Assembly (NCBI RefSeq): GCF_004296405.1
Contig: NZ_PSRR01000037.1
Coordinates: 1 to 39,593, forward strand
DNA from: Bradyrhizobium sp. Leo170
GTDB lineage: Bacteria; Pseudomonadota; Alphaproteobacteria; Rhizobiales; Xanthobacteraceae
DNA length: 39,593 nt
Direction: 5' to 3'
Made by a program: the position numbers and the translations under genes. The notes beneath the pieces were generated by a model. The model worked only from the letters and a program-made list of their open reading frames with translations, ran no database searches and was not told the DNA's origin. Shown in pieces: positions 24,633 to 33,143 of the stretch. Every line of letters starts with the position of its first letter. Positions within the stretch are counted from its first letter, which is position 1.

Positions 24633-26474
24633 ATGACGCTGCACACCGCCATCCTGCCTGTGGAGATGCCGCTGGCCTTTCTCGGCGTGGCGCGCTCGCT
24701 CACGGGCAAATTCTGGCGCGACCGTTTGGACGCGCGGGGAGCGGCGCGGGCGCTCGCGATCGCGCAGCGCCACCAACTGCCGGAAATGCTGGCGCGCGTG
24801 CTCGCGGGCCGCGACGTCGCGATCGATGACGTGCCGGATTTCCTCGATCCGACCATCCGCAAATTGATGCCGGATCCCTTCACCGTGACCGCGATGGAGG
24901 CGGCGGCAAGGCGGATCGCGGATGCGGCGGTGCGTAACGAGAAGGTCGCGATCTTCGGCGACTACGACGTCGACGGCGCAACCTCGGCGGCGCTGCTCAC
25001 CTGGCACTTGCGGCATTGCGGGCTCGATCCGCTGATCCACATTCCCGACCGCCTGTTCGAGGGCTACGGCCCGAACACGGAGGCCGTGCGTGCGCTCGCC
25101 GCCAAGGGCGCGACGCTCCTCGTCACCGTCGATTGCGGCACCACGAGCCTGGAGCCGCTGGCGGAGGCGCGGCAGCTCGGCATGTCCGTGGTCGTCATCG
25201 ATCACCATCAATGCGGCGAGGCGCTGCCCGAGGTCGACGCGCTGGTCAATCCGAACCGGCCCGACGATCTCTCCGGCCTTGGCCATCTCGCAGCCGTTGG
25301 TCTTGTGCTGGTGACGCTGGTTGCGGTGAACCGGGAATTGCGCCAGCGGGGCTTTTGGACGCCCGAATTGCCGGAGCCGGATCTGCTGGGCATGCTGCAT
25401 CACGTCGCGCTCGGGACGGTGGCCGACGTCGCGCCGCTGATCGGGCTCAACCGCGCCCTCGTCGCCAAGGGGCTGATCGCGCTGCGCAGGCGCGACCATG
25501 TCGGGCATACCGCGCTGATGGATGTGGCCCGGCTCAACGGCCCGCCAGAGGCCTGGCATCTCGGCTTCATGCTGGGGCCGCGCATCAACGCGGGTGGGCG
25601 GATCGGGCGCGCCGATCTCGGCGTGCGGCTGCTCCTGGAAAGCGACCCCTCGGAGGCGGCGCGGATCGCGGCCGAGCTCGACCGCCTCAACAGCGAGCGG
25701 CGCGTCATCGAGCAGGCGGCTGAAGCGCAGGCCGAGGCGGAGGCGCTGGCCTCGCTCGGATTGGAGGACAAGGGCTCCGTCATCGTCACGGCCGCCGAGG
25801 GCTGGCATCCCGGCGTCGTCGGTCTCGTGGCCTCGCGCCTCAAAGAGAAATTCGGCAGGCCAGCCTTTGCCATTGCGCTTGAGCCTGGCGGCATCGGCAC
25901 CGGCTCGGGCCGCTCGATCGGCGGCGTCGATCTCGGCAAGGCGGTGCGGCAGGCGGTGGCGGACGGCCTGCTGCTCAAGGGCGGCGGCCATGCGATGGCG
26001 GCGGGCATAACGCTGCGAAAGGAGAAGCTCGCCGAGTTCCGCGCCTATCTGGAAAGCGTGCTCGCGGCCGACGTCGCCAATTCGCGCCACGAGAACGAAT
26101 TGTTCATCGACGGCGCGGTGAGCGCGCGCGCCGTAACGGTGGAATTTGCTGCGATGCTGAACCGCGCCGGCCCGTTCGGCGCCGGCAATCCGGAGCCGGT
26201 GATCGCGCTGCCGGCGCACCAGCTCGTCTATGCCGATGAAGTCGGGCAGGCGCATCTGCGGCTGCGCTTCAAATCCGGCGACGGCGCGATCGTGAACGGC
26301 ATGGCTTTCCGTTCCGTCGGCCAAAAGCTCGGCAATGCGCTGATCCAGAATCGCGGCCAGCCGCTCCATGTCGCAGGCTCCCTTGCGATCGACCGTTGGC
26401 AAGGCACCGAACGTGTGCAATTGCGTGTGCTCGACGTCGCGGTCCCCGATCAGGGGCCTTCGGTGATCAGATAA
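24633..26474 (+). CDS. recJ: Single-stranded-DNA-specific exonuclease RecJ
   Basis: A 613-residue 5'-3' exonuclease of recombination and mismatch repair. The DHH-domain metal motifs are IFGDYDVDGATSAALL (from about residue 107), VTVDCGTTS and VIDHHQCGEA (Asp190-His191-His192). The DHHA1 domain carries GSGRSIGGVDL and LLKGGGHAMAAG, and a C-terminal OB-fold region follows. The N-terminal FLGVARSLTGKFWRDR is characteristic of alphaproteobacterial RecJ. I prefer the ATG at 24633, which has GGGA upstream; an in-frame ATG at 24603 has no ribosome-binding site. An SDR gene follows after 21 bases. Confidence 0.94.
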   Translation: MTLHTAILPVEMPLAFLGVARSLTGKFWRDRLDARGAARALAIAQRHQLPEMLARVLAGRDVAIDDVPDFLDPTIRKLMPDPFTVTAMEAAARRIADAAVRNEKVAIFGDYDVDGATSAALLTWHLRHCGLDPLIHIPDRLFEGYGPNTEAVRALAAKGATLLVTVDCGTTSLEPLAEARQLGMSVVVIDHHQCGEALPEVDALVNPNRPDDLSGLGHLAAVGLVLVTLVAVNRELRQRGFWTPELPEPDLLGMLHHVALGTVADVAPLIGLNRALVAKGLIALRRRDHVGHTALMDVARLNGPPEAWHLGFMLGPRINAGGRIGRADLGVRLLLESDPSEAARIAAELDRLNSERRVIEQAAEAQAEAEALASLGLEDKGSVIVTAAEGWHPGVVGLVASRLKEKFGRPAFAIALEPGGIGTGSGRSIGGVDLGKAVRQAVADGLLLKGGGHAMAAGITLRKEKLAEFRAYLESVLAADVANSRHENELFIDGAVSARAVTVEFAAMLNRAGPFGAGNPEPVIALPAHQLVYADEVGQAHLRLRFKSGDGAIVNGMAFRSVGQKLGNALIQNRGQPLHVAGSLAIDRWQGTERVQLRVLDVAVPDQGPSVIR

Positions 26475-26495
26475 GAAAACAGTCGGGGAGAGCAC

Positions 26496-27305
26496 ATGGC
26501 GGGACAGGTGGAAGGCAAGGTGGCGCTGGTCACCGGCGCGGCCTCGGGTATTGGCGCGGCGGTCGCGGAATTGCTGGCTCAGGAGGGGGCCACGGTCGTG
26601 GCGACCGATATCGACGAGCTCAGGGGACCGGAGCTCGTTGCCGGCATCAGCAAGGCCCGCGGCAAAGCGGTGTTTCTGCAACAGGACGTGACCAGCGAGG
26701 CACGCTGGGTGGAGATCATCTCGGAGATCGAGAAACGGTTCGGCCGGCTCGATGTGCTGGTCTCCAATGCCGGCATCGGCATCTCCGTGCCGTCGATCAC
26801 CGACATGACGCTCGCCGACTGGCGCCGGCAGACCGCGATTAATCTCGACGGTGTTTTCCTCTCGGTGAAATATTCTCTGCCGCTGATGCGGAAGAGCGGC
26901 GGCGGATCCGTCATCATGATGTCCTCGCTTGCGGGCCTGCGCGGCGCGGCGGGCCTTGCCGGATACTCCGCGACCAAAGGCGGCGTGCGGCTGCTTGCGA
27001 AGTCTGTCGCGATGGAATGCGCCGCCATAGGTGACGGCATCCGCGTCAATTCGGTGCATCCCGGCATCATCGACACCCCGATCTGGGGCAAGATCCCGAC
27101 GGAGGCGACGGGAAACCCCGCCAACGCGCCGATCGATCCGGAAGAGCGCGCGAAGCTCGCAACTCCGCTCGGCCGCGCCGGCCAGGCGGCGGAGATCGCC
27201 AGCGGCGTGCTGTATCTGGCCTCGGATGCGTCGCGCTACGTGACGGGAACTGAGCTCGTCATCGACGGCGGGATGAATGCAGGTGCCGTCGCGCGCAGGG
27301 CGTGA
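26496..27305 (+). CDS. SDR family NAD(P)-dependent oxidoreductase
   Basis: A 269-residue classical short-chain dehydrogenase. It has the cofactor motif TGAASGIG, an Asp after the second strand (VVATDID) that favours NAD over NADP, a variant SNAG in place of NNAG, catalytic Ser in IMMSSLAGLRG and YSATKGG. The C-terminus RYVTGTELVIDGGMNAG is standard. Resembles the cyclopentanol/3-alpha-hydroxysteroid or glucose dehydrogenase-like branch; substrate unknown. GGGGAG precedes the ATG. It is 21 bases after recJ, probably co-transcribed though functionally unrelated. Confidence 0.88.
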   Translation: MAGQVEGKVALVTGAASGIGAAVAELLAQEGATVVATDIDELRGPELVAGISKARGKAVFLQQDVTSEARWVEIISEIEKRFGRLDVLVSNAGIGISVPSITDMTLADWRRQTAINLDGVFLSVKYSLPLMRKSGGGSVIMMSSLAGLRGAAGLAGYSATKGGVRLLAKSVAMECAAIGDGIRVNSVHPGIIDTPIWGKIPTEATGNPANAPIDPEERAKLATPLGRAGQAAEIASGVLYLASDASRYVTGTELVIDGGMNAGAVARRA

Positions 27306-27323
27306 CAGCAGTCAATCCCTCTC

Positions 27324-27429
27324 GTCATTCCGGGATGCGCCGAAGGCGTAGGCCCGGAATCCATTGGGCAGCGGTCGCGAGGGGAGAAATGGATTCCGGG
27401 CTCGATGCTTTGCATCGCCCCGGAATGAC
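27324..27429. repeat. Dispersed CGTCATTCCGGG-type intergenic repeat (long form)
   Basis: Opens with GTCATTCCGGGATGCGCC and closes with CATCGCCCCGGAATGAC. Internal CCCGGAATCCATT is mirrored by AATGGATTCCGGG. It lies between the convergent SDR and transglycosylase genes. It shares blocks with 11009-11100 and its outer arms with 22176-22213. Confidence 0.8.
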
Positions 27430-27448
27430 GACCTGGTGACGACACACG

Positions 27449-28681
27449 CTACGGACCCTGCCGCAACCGCGCCAGTACCTTCAGTCCGCCGTAACCGTCG
27501 GCGGGCAACAGGGCCATCTTGGTCTGATAATCCCGGATCGCCTTCATGGTGTCGTTGCCGACGCGGCCGTCGGTGCCGCCGGTGTCGAAGCCGGCCTTGG
27601 TCAGCCGGGTCTGCATTTCCTGCACCTCAGCAAGCGTCAGTGCGCGCTCGGAGCCGGGGAAGGGATGGATGAAGGGCGGCGCGCCGAGAATGCGGTCGCC
27701 GAGATGGCAGATCGCCAGCGCGTAGTTCATCGAGGGGTTGTAGCTGCGCACGGCATAGAAATTCGGACCCAGCAGGAAGGCGGGGCCGCCCGCGACCGGT
27801 ATCCAGAGTTGCGCCGATGCATTCGGCTGCGGGAACGGCTGGCCGTCGGCGCGGGTCACGCCGGCGCTGGCCCACGCCGCGTAGGTGCGGCTGCCGCTCA
27901 TGCTGCCATTGGCGCGTACTTCATAGCCCCAATGTTGGCCGCGGTGATATTTGCCGCGGTTGACGAGGTATTTCGCGGTTGATCCGAGTGCGTCGTCCGG
28001 CCGGCCGAATGGCGAGACCTTGCCATCGCCGTCATAGTCGAAGCCGACATTGAGCCACACTTCCGGCATCCATTGCGAATGCCCCATGGCGCCGGCCCAG
28101 GAGCCGCGCATCTCCTCCGGTGTGCTCCAGCCGCGATCGACGATCCTGAGCGCGTTGATCAACTCGGTCTCCCAATAGGCCTTGCGACGCGGCTCGTTCC
28201 AGGCGAGCGCGGCAAGTGCAGGGAATACCGGCTTCATGTGGTTCCGCTGCACCAGCGGATCGCCGTAAGCGGATTCAACGCCCCACAACGCCAGCAGCGT
28301 GCCGCGCTCGACGCCAAAATCCTTCTCGATCCGCGCGAACAGCGCCTCGTTCTTCTTGAGCGCCTCGCGCCCATTGATGATGCGCCAGTCGGAGACGCGA
28401 CGGTTGATGTACTGCCAGATCTGCTCGTTGAATTCCGGCTGCTTCTGCATCTGCCGGAACACGCTCATGTCGGGCTCGATGCGGCCCATCACGCGCGTCC
28501 AGGTGGCCGCCGAGATTCCCTTGGCGAGCGCGCGGGCGCGAAAATTGTCGCGCCATTGGTCGAAGCCGGGTGGTGCTGCGGCAAGCGCTGAGAACGGGCC
28601 AGCCAGCAGGGTGCCAGCCGCGATGCTGCCTTGCAGGAAAGCCCGGCGGGCAGGGGATTTCAAAGAATCAATCTGCTTCAT
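27449..28681 (-). CDS. Lytic murein transglycosylase (MltB family) with C-terminal peptidoglycan-binding domain
   Basis: A 410-residue periplasmic enzyme that cleaves peptidoglycan glycan strands to anhydro-muropeptides. The signal looks Tat-like (ARRAFLQGSIAAGTLLAG, cleavage near ALAAA). The catalytic Glu136 is in ALWGVESAYG, as in the MltB/SltB fold. GSWAGAMGHSQWMPEVWLN and DYDGDGKVSPFGRPDDALGS are family signatures. Residues about 345-405 are a peptidoglycan_binding_1-type domain (LTLAEVQEMQTRLTKAGFD and GTDGRVGNDTMKAIRDYQ). It is monocistronic and adjacent to marR on the same strand, with 56 bases between. Confidence 0.93.
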   Translation of the reverse strand: MKQIDSLKSPARRAFLQGSIAAGTLLAGPFSALAAAPPGFDQWRDNFRARALAKGISAATWTRVMGRIEPDMSVFRQMQKQPEFNEQIWQYINRRVSDWRIINGREALKKNEALFARIEKDFGVERGTLLALWGVESAYGDPLVQRNHMKPVFPALAALAWNEPRRKAYWETELINALRIVDRGWSTPEEMRGSWAGAMGHSQWMPEVWLNVGFDYDGDGKVSPFGRPDDALGSTAKYLVNRGKYHRGQHWGYEVRANGSMSGSRTYAAWASAGVTRADGQPFPQPNASAQLWIPVAGGPAFLLGPNFYAVRSYNPSMNYALAICHLGDRILGAPPFIHPFPGSERALTLAEVQEMQTRLTKAGFDTGGTDGRVGNDTMKAIRDYQTKMALLPADGYGGLKVLARLRQGP

Positions 28682-28737
28682 GCTGCCAATCTAGCGACGC
28701 CATCAAAGTACACAAAAAGTCACATCGCCGCGGGAAC

Positions 28738-29322
28738 CTAGCTATCCTGCAGCTCTGTGGCGATTTTGGACAGCCAGCGCCGCACGATCAGTTCCGCCTT
28801 GGGGGGCAGCCCTTTAGCCAGCCGCCGGTCCACGGCATGGGCGTGACGCCGGCATTTTTCCAGGAGTGCTGTTCCGCGCCTGGTCAGCGTCCACTGCAGG
28901 ACGCGGCCGTGAACCGGGTGCGGTGTCTTCCGGATCGCGCCGTCGCGCTCGAGATTGCGGATGATGACGCCGACGGTCTGCGGCGTCAGCAGGGCCACCC
29001 GCGCGAGATCGGCACCGGACAGCCCGGGATAGGCCCGCAGCATCGTCAGCACGACGAATTGCGGCGGGGTGACCCCGAGCGCTCCCAGCGTGCGTTCCAT
29101 TGTCAGCCGGGTCGCAGCCTGCGCCTGCCGCAGGAGATAAGCGAGGTAGCCTTGCTCGCCGCGTTTGCCCTGGCCGGGCGGCGGCGGACGGGGCGTCGCG
29201 ACCGTCAGATTTTCCGCCGCGTGCGTTTTCCTATTCCGAGCGGGATTTTTCGATTTTCCGCCTTTTGACGTCTTGCGAACCGTGACCGATTTCTTGCCGG
29301 TGTACCGAGCCTTGCGCGACAT
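28738..29322 (-). CDS. MarR family transcriptional regulator with basic N-terminal tail
   Basis: A 194-residue winged-helix regulator. The DNA-binding domain covers about residues 80-150: LGVTPPQFVVLTMLRAYPG, the recognition helix region LLTPQTVGVIIRNLERDG, and the wing HPVHGRVLQWTLT. Ahead of it is an unusual 45-residue Lys/Arg-rich tail (for example RKTSKGGKSKNPARNRK), probably disordered. Start chosen at the ATG of MSRKARY, with AAGAG upstream; the open frame runs 32 codons further but crosses the palindromic operator. It is read divergently from the AhpD-like gene. By MarR custom it should repress itself and its neighbour and release DNA on binding a small molecule or on oxidation. Confidence 0.9.
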   Translation of the reverse strand: MSRKARYTGKKSVTVRKTSKGGKSKNPARNRKTHAAENLTVATPRPPPPGQGKRGEQGYLAYLLRQAQAATRLTMERTLGALGVTPPQFVVLTMLRAYPGLSGADLARVALLTPQTVGVIIRNLERDGAIRKTPHPVHGRVLQWTLTRRGTALLEKCRRHAHAVDRRLAKGLPPKAELIVRRWLSKIATELQDS

Positions 29323-29340
29323 ATCAGTGCTCTTACAATG

Positions 29341-29356
29341 TATCAGTATACTGATA
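29341..29356. promoter_or_regulatory. Probable MarR operator, perfect palindrome TATCAGTATACTGATA
   Basis: A perfect 16-base palindrome in the 50-base space between marR (start 29322) and the AhpD-like gene (start 29373). It contains TATACT on both strands, a good -10 element, so a bound protein would block both promoters. A further half-site ATATCAGTG lies at 29321-29329. Length and symmetry fit MarR dimers, and the divergent arrangement is the classic one for this family. Binding by this MarR is inference. Confidence 0.75.
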
Positions 29357-29372
29357 ACATGAGGCGAAACCG

Positions 29373-29855
29373 ATGTCACACGCGAGAGCCGAATACGCTG
29401 ACTTTCAGAAACTCGCACCCGAAGTCTACGAGGCCGTGCGGGCGCTGGGCCAGATGGCGGCCAAGGCCGGGCTCGACAAACAGTTGCTTGAACTGGTCAA
29501 GCTGCGCGCCTCGCAGATCAACGGCTGCGCCTTTTGTGTGCAGTTTCATGTCCTGCAGGCAGAGAGCCTCGGCATATCCGCCGACAAGCTCAATCTCGTC
29601 GTGGTTTGGCGCGAGGCTCCGCAATTCTCAAGCCGCGAGCGCGCCGCGCTGGCCTGGACCGAAGCGCTGACGACGCTGGGCGACGGCGTGAGCGACGAGG
29701 TTTATGCTGAGGCGCGCGCGGAATTCTCCGAGCAGGAACTGAACTATCTCACCTCGGCGATCGCAGCGATCAACGTCTGGAACAGGTATGGCGTCGCCTA
29801 TCGCTGGACGCCGCCGGCACGGAAGCCGCCCGCAGTCGGCGCAGCCGCGTCGTGA
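29373..29855 (+). CDS. Carboxymuconolactone decarboxylase / AhpD-like alkylhydroperoxidase family protein
   Basis: A 160-residue AhpD-fold protein. The redox motif is NGCAFCVQFH (Cys52, Cys55, His59), the CxxC-x3-His arrangement of AhpD peroxidases, with the proton-relay Glu probably upstream in LLELVKLRAS. It is thus more likely a thiol peroxidase or thiol-disulfide protein than a true carboxymuconolactone decarboxylase. GAGG precedes the ATG within a short leader that overlaps the operator side. It is followed after 50 bases by a cupin gene in the same direction, and both are probably under the MarR protein. Confidence 0.9.
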   Translation: MSHARAEYADFQKLAPEVYEAVRALGQMAAKAGLDKQLLELVKLRASQINGCAFCVQFHVLQAESLGISADKLNLVVVWREAPQFSSRERAALAWTEALTTLGDGVSDEVYAEARAEFSEQELNYLTSAIAAINVWNRYGVAYRWTPPARKPPAVGAAAS

Positions 29856-29905
29856 ATCCGGAAGGCAAAGGGGGCGAATAACGTCTTTCTCCAAAGGAGA
29901 ACAAC

Positions 29906-30403
29906 ATGGCATCGATGCTGGCGACAACTCCTTTCGCACCGACGCGGCCGATCTCGCTCGCGGTCATTGCCGGTCTTGCCTGTGCCCTGGTCACCGCAAA
30001 GACATTGCCGGCGATGATGGACACGTTATCCGGCGCCATCGCGCCGCTTTGCGCGAATGCCGCCGAGGGATCGCCGCTCGACAAGGTCGAGCCGATCGGC
30101 TCGTACGCTCTGCCAAACGTGCCGGGCAAACGTGTCACCATCGTGCGCGTGTTCTACGGCCCCGGAGGTTTCACGCGCGCGCATCGGCATGCTGGCTCGG
30201 TGACGGCCTACATCACCAAGGGCGAAATCCGCTCGCAGCTCGGCGGCGGACCGCTTGAGACGTTCAAGGTCGGCCAGTCCTTCTTCGAGCCGCCGGGCTC
30301 GACGCACCTGGTCTCAGCCAATGCGAGCAATACGGAGCCCGCGGAATTGATTGCTGTGTTCGTGGCCGACGAGGGCGCGGAGCTCACGACGTTTCTCGAG
30401 TAG
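29906..30403 (+). CDS. Membrane-anchored or exported cupin domain protein
   Basis: 165 residues. An N-terminal hydrophobic segment (about 14-34, RPISLAVIAGLACALVTAK) is a signal anchor or uncleaved signal. The rest is a single cupin barrel: GGFTRAHRHAGSVTAYITKG gives the His-x-His and Glu metal ligands of motif 1, and FFEPPGSTHLVSANAS gives the His of motif 2. A metal-binding quercetinase- or pirin-like small-molecule enzyme or sensor is possible; the substrate is unknown. AAAGGAG before the ATG is strong. Placed with the AhpD-like gene under the MarR operator, it may belong to the same stress response. Confidence 0.85.
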   Translation: MASMLATTPFAPTRPISLAVIAGLACALVTAKTLPAMMDTLSGAIAPLCANAAEGSPLDKVEPIGSYALPNVPGKRVTIVRVFYGPGGFTRAHRHAGSVTAYITKGEIRSQLGGGPLETFKVGQSFFEPPGSTHLVSANASNTEPAELIAVFVADEGAELTTFLE

Positions 30404-30443
30404 TGCGGTTCGGCGGGTTTGTAAACGCGTCGCGGCGGACGCG

Positions 30444-30878
30444 CTAGATTCCGGCGCGCGCCAGTGGATCGCGGCCGAACCGATTGTCTCCGTATCCTCC
30501 GGGAAAGAAGCTCAGAAAGGCAACGATCAGCAGATATGGAATAGACACGCTGATGTTGATCGCGCTGGCAACAAGTGGAATGGCGAGAAGGGTCAGCAGC
30601 CACCATCCGGAGACATTCAGATCGTGCAACCGTTTCGCCAATATGGCGATGAGCGGCCACAGAACGATCAGCAGCGCCAGCCGGACCGAGCCGTCATACG
30701 GCGGATTGACATCGGGTGAGACGTAATACCGGACCAGCAGAATGTAGACCAAGACAATCCCGAGAAAGCCGAGTCGGAATTCCTGCCGGCTGATCCGGCC
30801 GTTCGGCGACAGAAAATACCAGGCGAAGGTCGAGAACATGCGCGATCGTGGTTTCACTTGAGTTTTGCTGCCCACCAT
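30444..30878 (-). CDS. DUF805 family membrane protein
   Basis: A 144-residue membrane protein with three to four hydrophobic helices. DUF805 markers are FLSPNGRISRQEFRLGF near the start, AKRLHDLNVSGWWLL in the middle, and GDNRFGRDPL at the end. Function of the family is unknown. I kept the ATG at 30878; the ATG at 30839 (MFSTFAWYF) would match typical family N-termini as well, and neither has a strong ribosome-binding site. It converges on the cupin gene. Confidence 0.85.
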   Translation of the reverse strand: MVGSKTQVKPRSRMFSTFAWYFLSPNGRISRQEFRLGFLGIVLVYILLVRYYVSPDVNPPYDGSVRLALLIVLWPLIAILAKRLHDLNVSGWWLLTLLAIPLVASAINISVSIPYLLIVAFLSFFPGGYGDNRFGRDPLARAGI

Positions 30879-30953
30879 ACATTGCAGGCACTTAACGATC
30901 GCGGAATCGACTTCGGAGATTTAGCTCCTTTCCGTCAATCGCCTGGTCGGCAA

Positions 30954-32536
30954 TCAGTTGCCGCCACCTTCCTGCGGATCGAGACGTTGGATCACGTCTT
31001 CCGGCTGCGCGTGCGCCACCGCGGCTGCCGCGGGCGGTTCGGGGCCGATCTCGCGGCCGCGGCCGCGGATCAGGCGTTCGTAGGCTGAGACCAGCGTGGT
31101 GTAGGGATTGACCCAGAGCCAGCCGTCGCGCGTGAACACCTGCACGTCGAAATGCAGGTGGCGCGTGGTGCCGTTGGGATGATCGAGATAATTCGAGACC
31201 ACGCCGATCTTTTCGCCCTCCGTGACGCGGCGTCCGTTGAGAAGGCTGTCCGCATCCATCGCCGACGGGTTCATATGCATATATCGGAAGCGAATATGTT
31301 CGGTCTGGGTGTTGACCTGCAGCGTCGCCCCCTGTTGGCCCCGTGAACGGATCACGACGCCATCGCGCACGGCAACGATCGCTTGCCGCTTGGGATCGCA
31401 GGACTCCCCGCTTTCGCTGTTGGGCGGGCAGGCGCCCGGGCGGATATCCTGCCCCTGGTGGCCAAAGCCGTTGGCGCACTGGCCGACTTCGAAGCTGCGC
31501 GCCTCGCAAAAACTGTCCTGCCAGGGATATTGGTCGCGCGCCTGCCGAACGATTGCGAATGGACGAAGGCCGGCGCCTTCGCCAAAGGAAAGCGGATCTG
31601 CGAATACGCGGTCAGATCGGTGCGGCCACCCTGCTTGTGGTAACCGCTGTTGGCGACGATGTCGCCGCTCGGCCGATAGGTGAACTCGGGTGAAACGGCT
31701 GCCGGCCGCTCGGCGCTCACGGAGGCGATGTCCCGCCGCAGCCGCGAGGGTTGGCCGCCGGCGACGCGTAGCGCCTTCAGGAAACGCGCGGCGACCGCAT
31801 AGGCTTCGCGGCAGGCCAGTCGCCGCAGCCGCGGCGTGCTATCGAGGCAGTGGATCGAGACCACATAGGGCACGCCGAAGCGGGTGAAGGCGTAGCGCAC
31901 ATAGCCTTCGCGGATGATGCGTCGGATATCAGGGTATTGCGCCGAAAGCGATTTGACCGGTTCGGCTCTGCCGCCGAGCCGATCGTTGAGATCATAGAGG
32001 AGCAGCGAGCCGGTGATATGCACCTCGACCGGTCTTGCGAAAGTCCGCTCCGGCATCCCGTTGCCTGCTCCCGGCTCGAGTGCGAACATCGCATCATAAC
32101 CGGCGGCTCCTGCATGGAAGAGATCGGCCGGACGGAAGTCCGCCTGATAGCGCGACACCGACAAGCTCTCCGGCGTGCCGCTCTGCCGCGCTTCGAGATA
32201 GCTTGCGGTGTCGAACGGCAGGAGCACCGGGATCGGGCTGCGGCCGATGCCGGGGAATAGCTGCGAGGTGATCGCGTTCAATTGCACCAGCGCGGGCCGT
32301 GAGCGCGGATCGTACGAAGGCACGCGGCGCTGGCTCGCAAAGGTGAAGTTTGCGGCGATCGAAGGCTGGGTATTGATCTCCGCGCGGAGCTGATCGAGCA
32401 CCGCGCGCCATTCGACGCGCACGGCCGAGATCGAAGGGGTACGGAATTCGTCGGCAGAAGCGGCGAAGGGGCTGGCGAGGAGCGACGCGAAAGCTGCCAG
32501 CCAAGGTGCGACGAAGCGGACAGCTTTCACTTTCAA
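30954..32536 (-). pseudogene. M23 (LytM-type) peptidase, interrupted by a -1 frameshift
   Basis: The 5' frame from the ATG at 32536 encodes a signal peptide and a long N-terminal domain up to KAPAFVHSQSFG (near 31548). It then continues out of frame into a meaningless basic tail. In the next frame, sense resumes at once with QARDQYPWQDSFCEARSF and the complete peptidase part: GHQGQDIRP (first His/Asp zinc motif), RYMHMNP and RHLHFDVQ (HxH motif), ending at 30954. The combined span is 1583 bases, one short of a multiple of three. Restoring one C at about 31544-31546 (GGCAG to GGCCAG) would join both parts as SFG-QARD. The catalytic region lies wholly after the break, so the gene is inactive if the break is real. 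A sequencing error is equally possible. Family: cell-wall endopeptidase. Confidence 0.85.
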
Positions 32537-32576
32537 CGCGTCGTCCCCCGGCGCGGCACCCCCTTAGCTCGATCGG

Positions 32577-33143
32577 CTAATCCTTCGCGCGTTCGACATA
32601 GGAGCCGTCTTCGGTCATCACCACGATACGCGTGCCGGTCGAGATATGCGGCGGCACAGCGGTGCGGATGCCGTTCGAGAGCATTGCGGGCTTGTAGGAG
32701 GACGAGGCGGTCTGGCCCTTCGTCACCGGCTCGGTCTCGACGACCTCGAGGGTGGCGCGCTGCGGCAATTGGATCGCGACCGGATTGCCATCATGCATCG
32801 AGAGCTTCACGGTCATGTTTTCCTGCAGATACGGCGCGGACGACCCGACGATGTCCTTTGGAACCTGGACCTGGTCGTAGGTCTCGCCATTCATGAAGTG
32901 GAAGCCGTCGGCGTCCTCATAGAGGTAATTGAAGTTGCGATCCTCAACCGTTGCCTTCTCGACCTGGTCGGTGGTCTTGTAGCGTTCGGAGACCTTCACG
33001 CCGTCGCCGATGCGACGCATTTCGATCTGGCTGACCGGGGTTCCCTTGCCGGGATGGATGTTTTCGGCGGAAAGGACAACGTAAAGCTTGCCATCCTGCT
33101 CGATGATGTTGCCCTTGCGGATGGAACTGGCGATGACTCTCAA
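32577..33143 (-). CDS. efp: Translation elongation factor P
   Basis: A 188-residue EF-P that relieves ribosome stalling at polyproline stretches. The modified lysine is Lys33 in [12 protein letters not shown] (equivalent to E. coli Lys34). The C-terminal [20 protein letters not shown] and [19 protein letters not shown] are highly conserved. The start is a TTG at 33143 giving [10 protein letters not shown], the family N-terminus. AGGA eight bases upstream supports it, and no ATG is available near. The frame stays open upstream, but those residues are not EF-P. The modification genes epmA and epmB lie just across the divergent gap, so this EF-P is probably beta-lysylated. Confidence 0.95.
   Translation of the reverse strand: MRVIASSIRKGNIIEQDGKLYVVLSAENIHPGKGTPVSQIEMRRIGDGVKVSERYKTTDQVEKATVEDRNFNYLYEDADGFHFMNGETYDQVQVPKDIVGSSAPYLQENMTVKLSMHDGNPVAIQLPQRATLEVVETEPVTKGQTASSSYKPAMLSNGIRTAVPPHISTGTRIVVMTEDGSYVERAKD

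Noticed and set aside
24402..27059. An 885-codon open frame on the minus strand across recJ and part of the SDR gene.
   Set aside because: It mirrors two well-supported genes on the plus strand; its residues are His/Arg/Asp-rich without any domain pattern. Long antisense frames are expected at this GC content.
31540..31560. Programmed -1 ribosomal frameshift to join the two parts of the M23 gene.
   Set aside because: No X-XXY-YYZ slippery heptamer or adjacent stimulatory hairpin is visible at the junction; a one-base deletion or sequence error explains it more simply.
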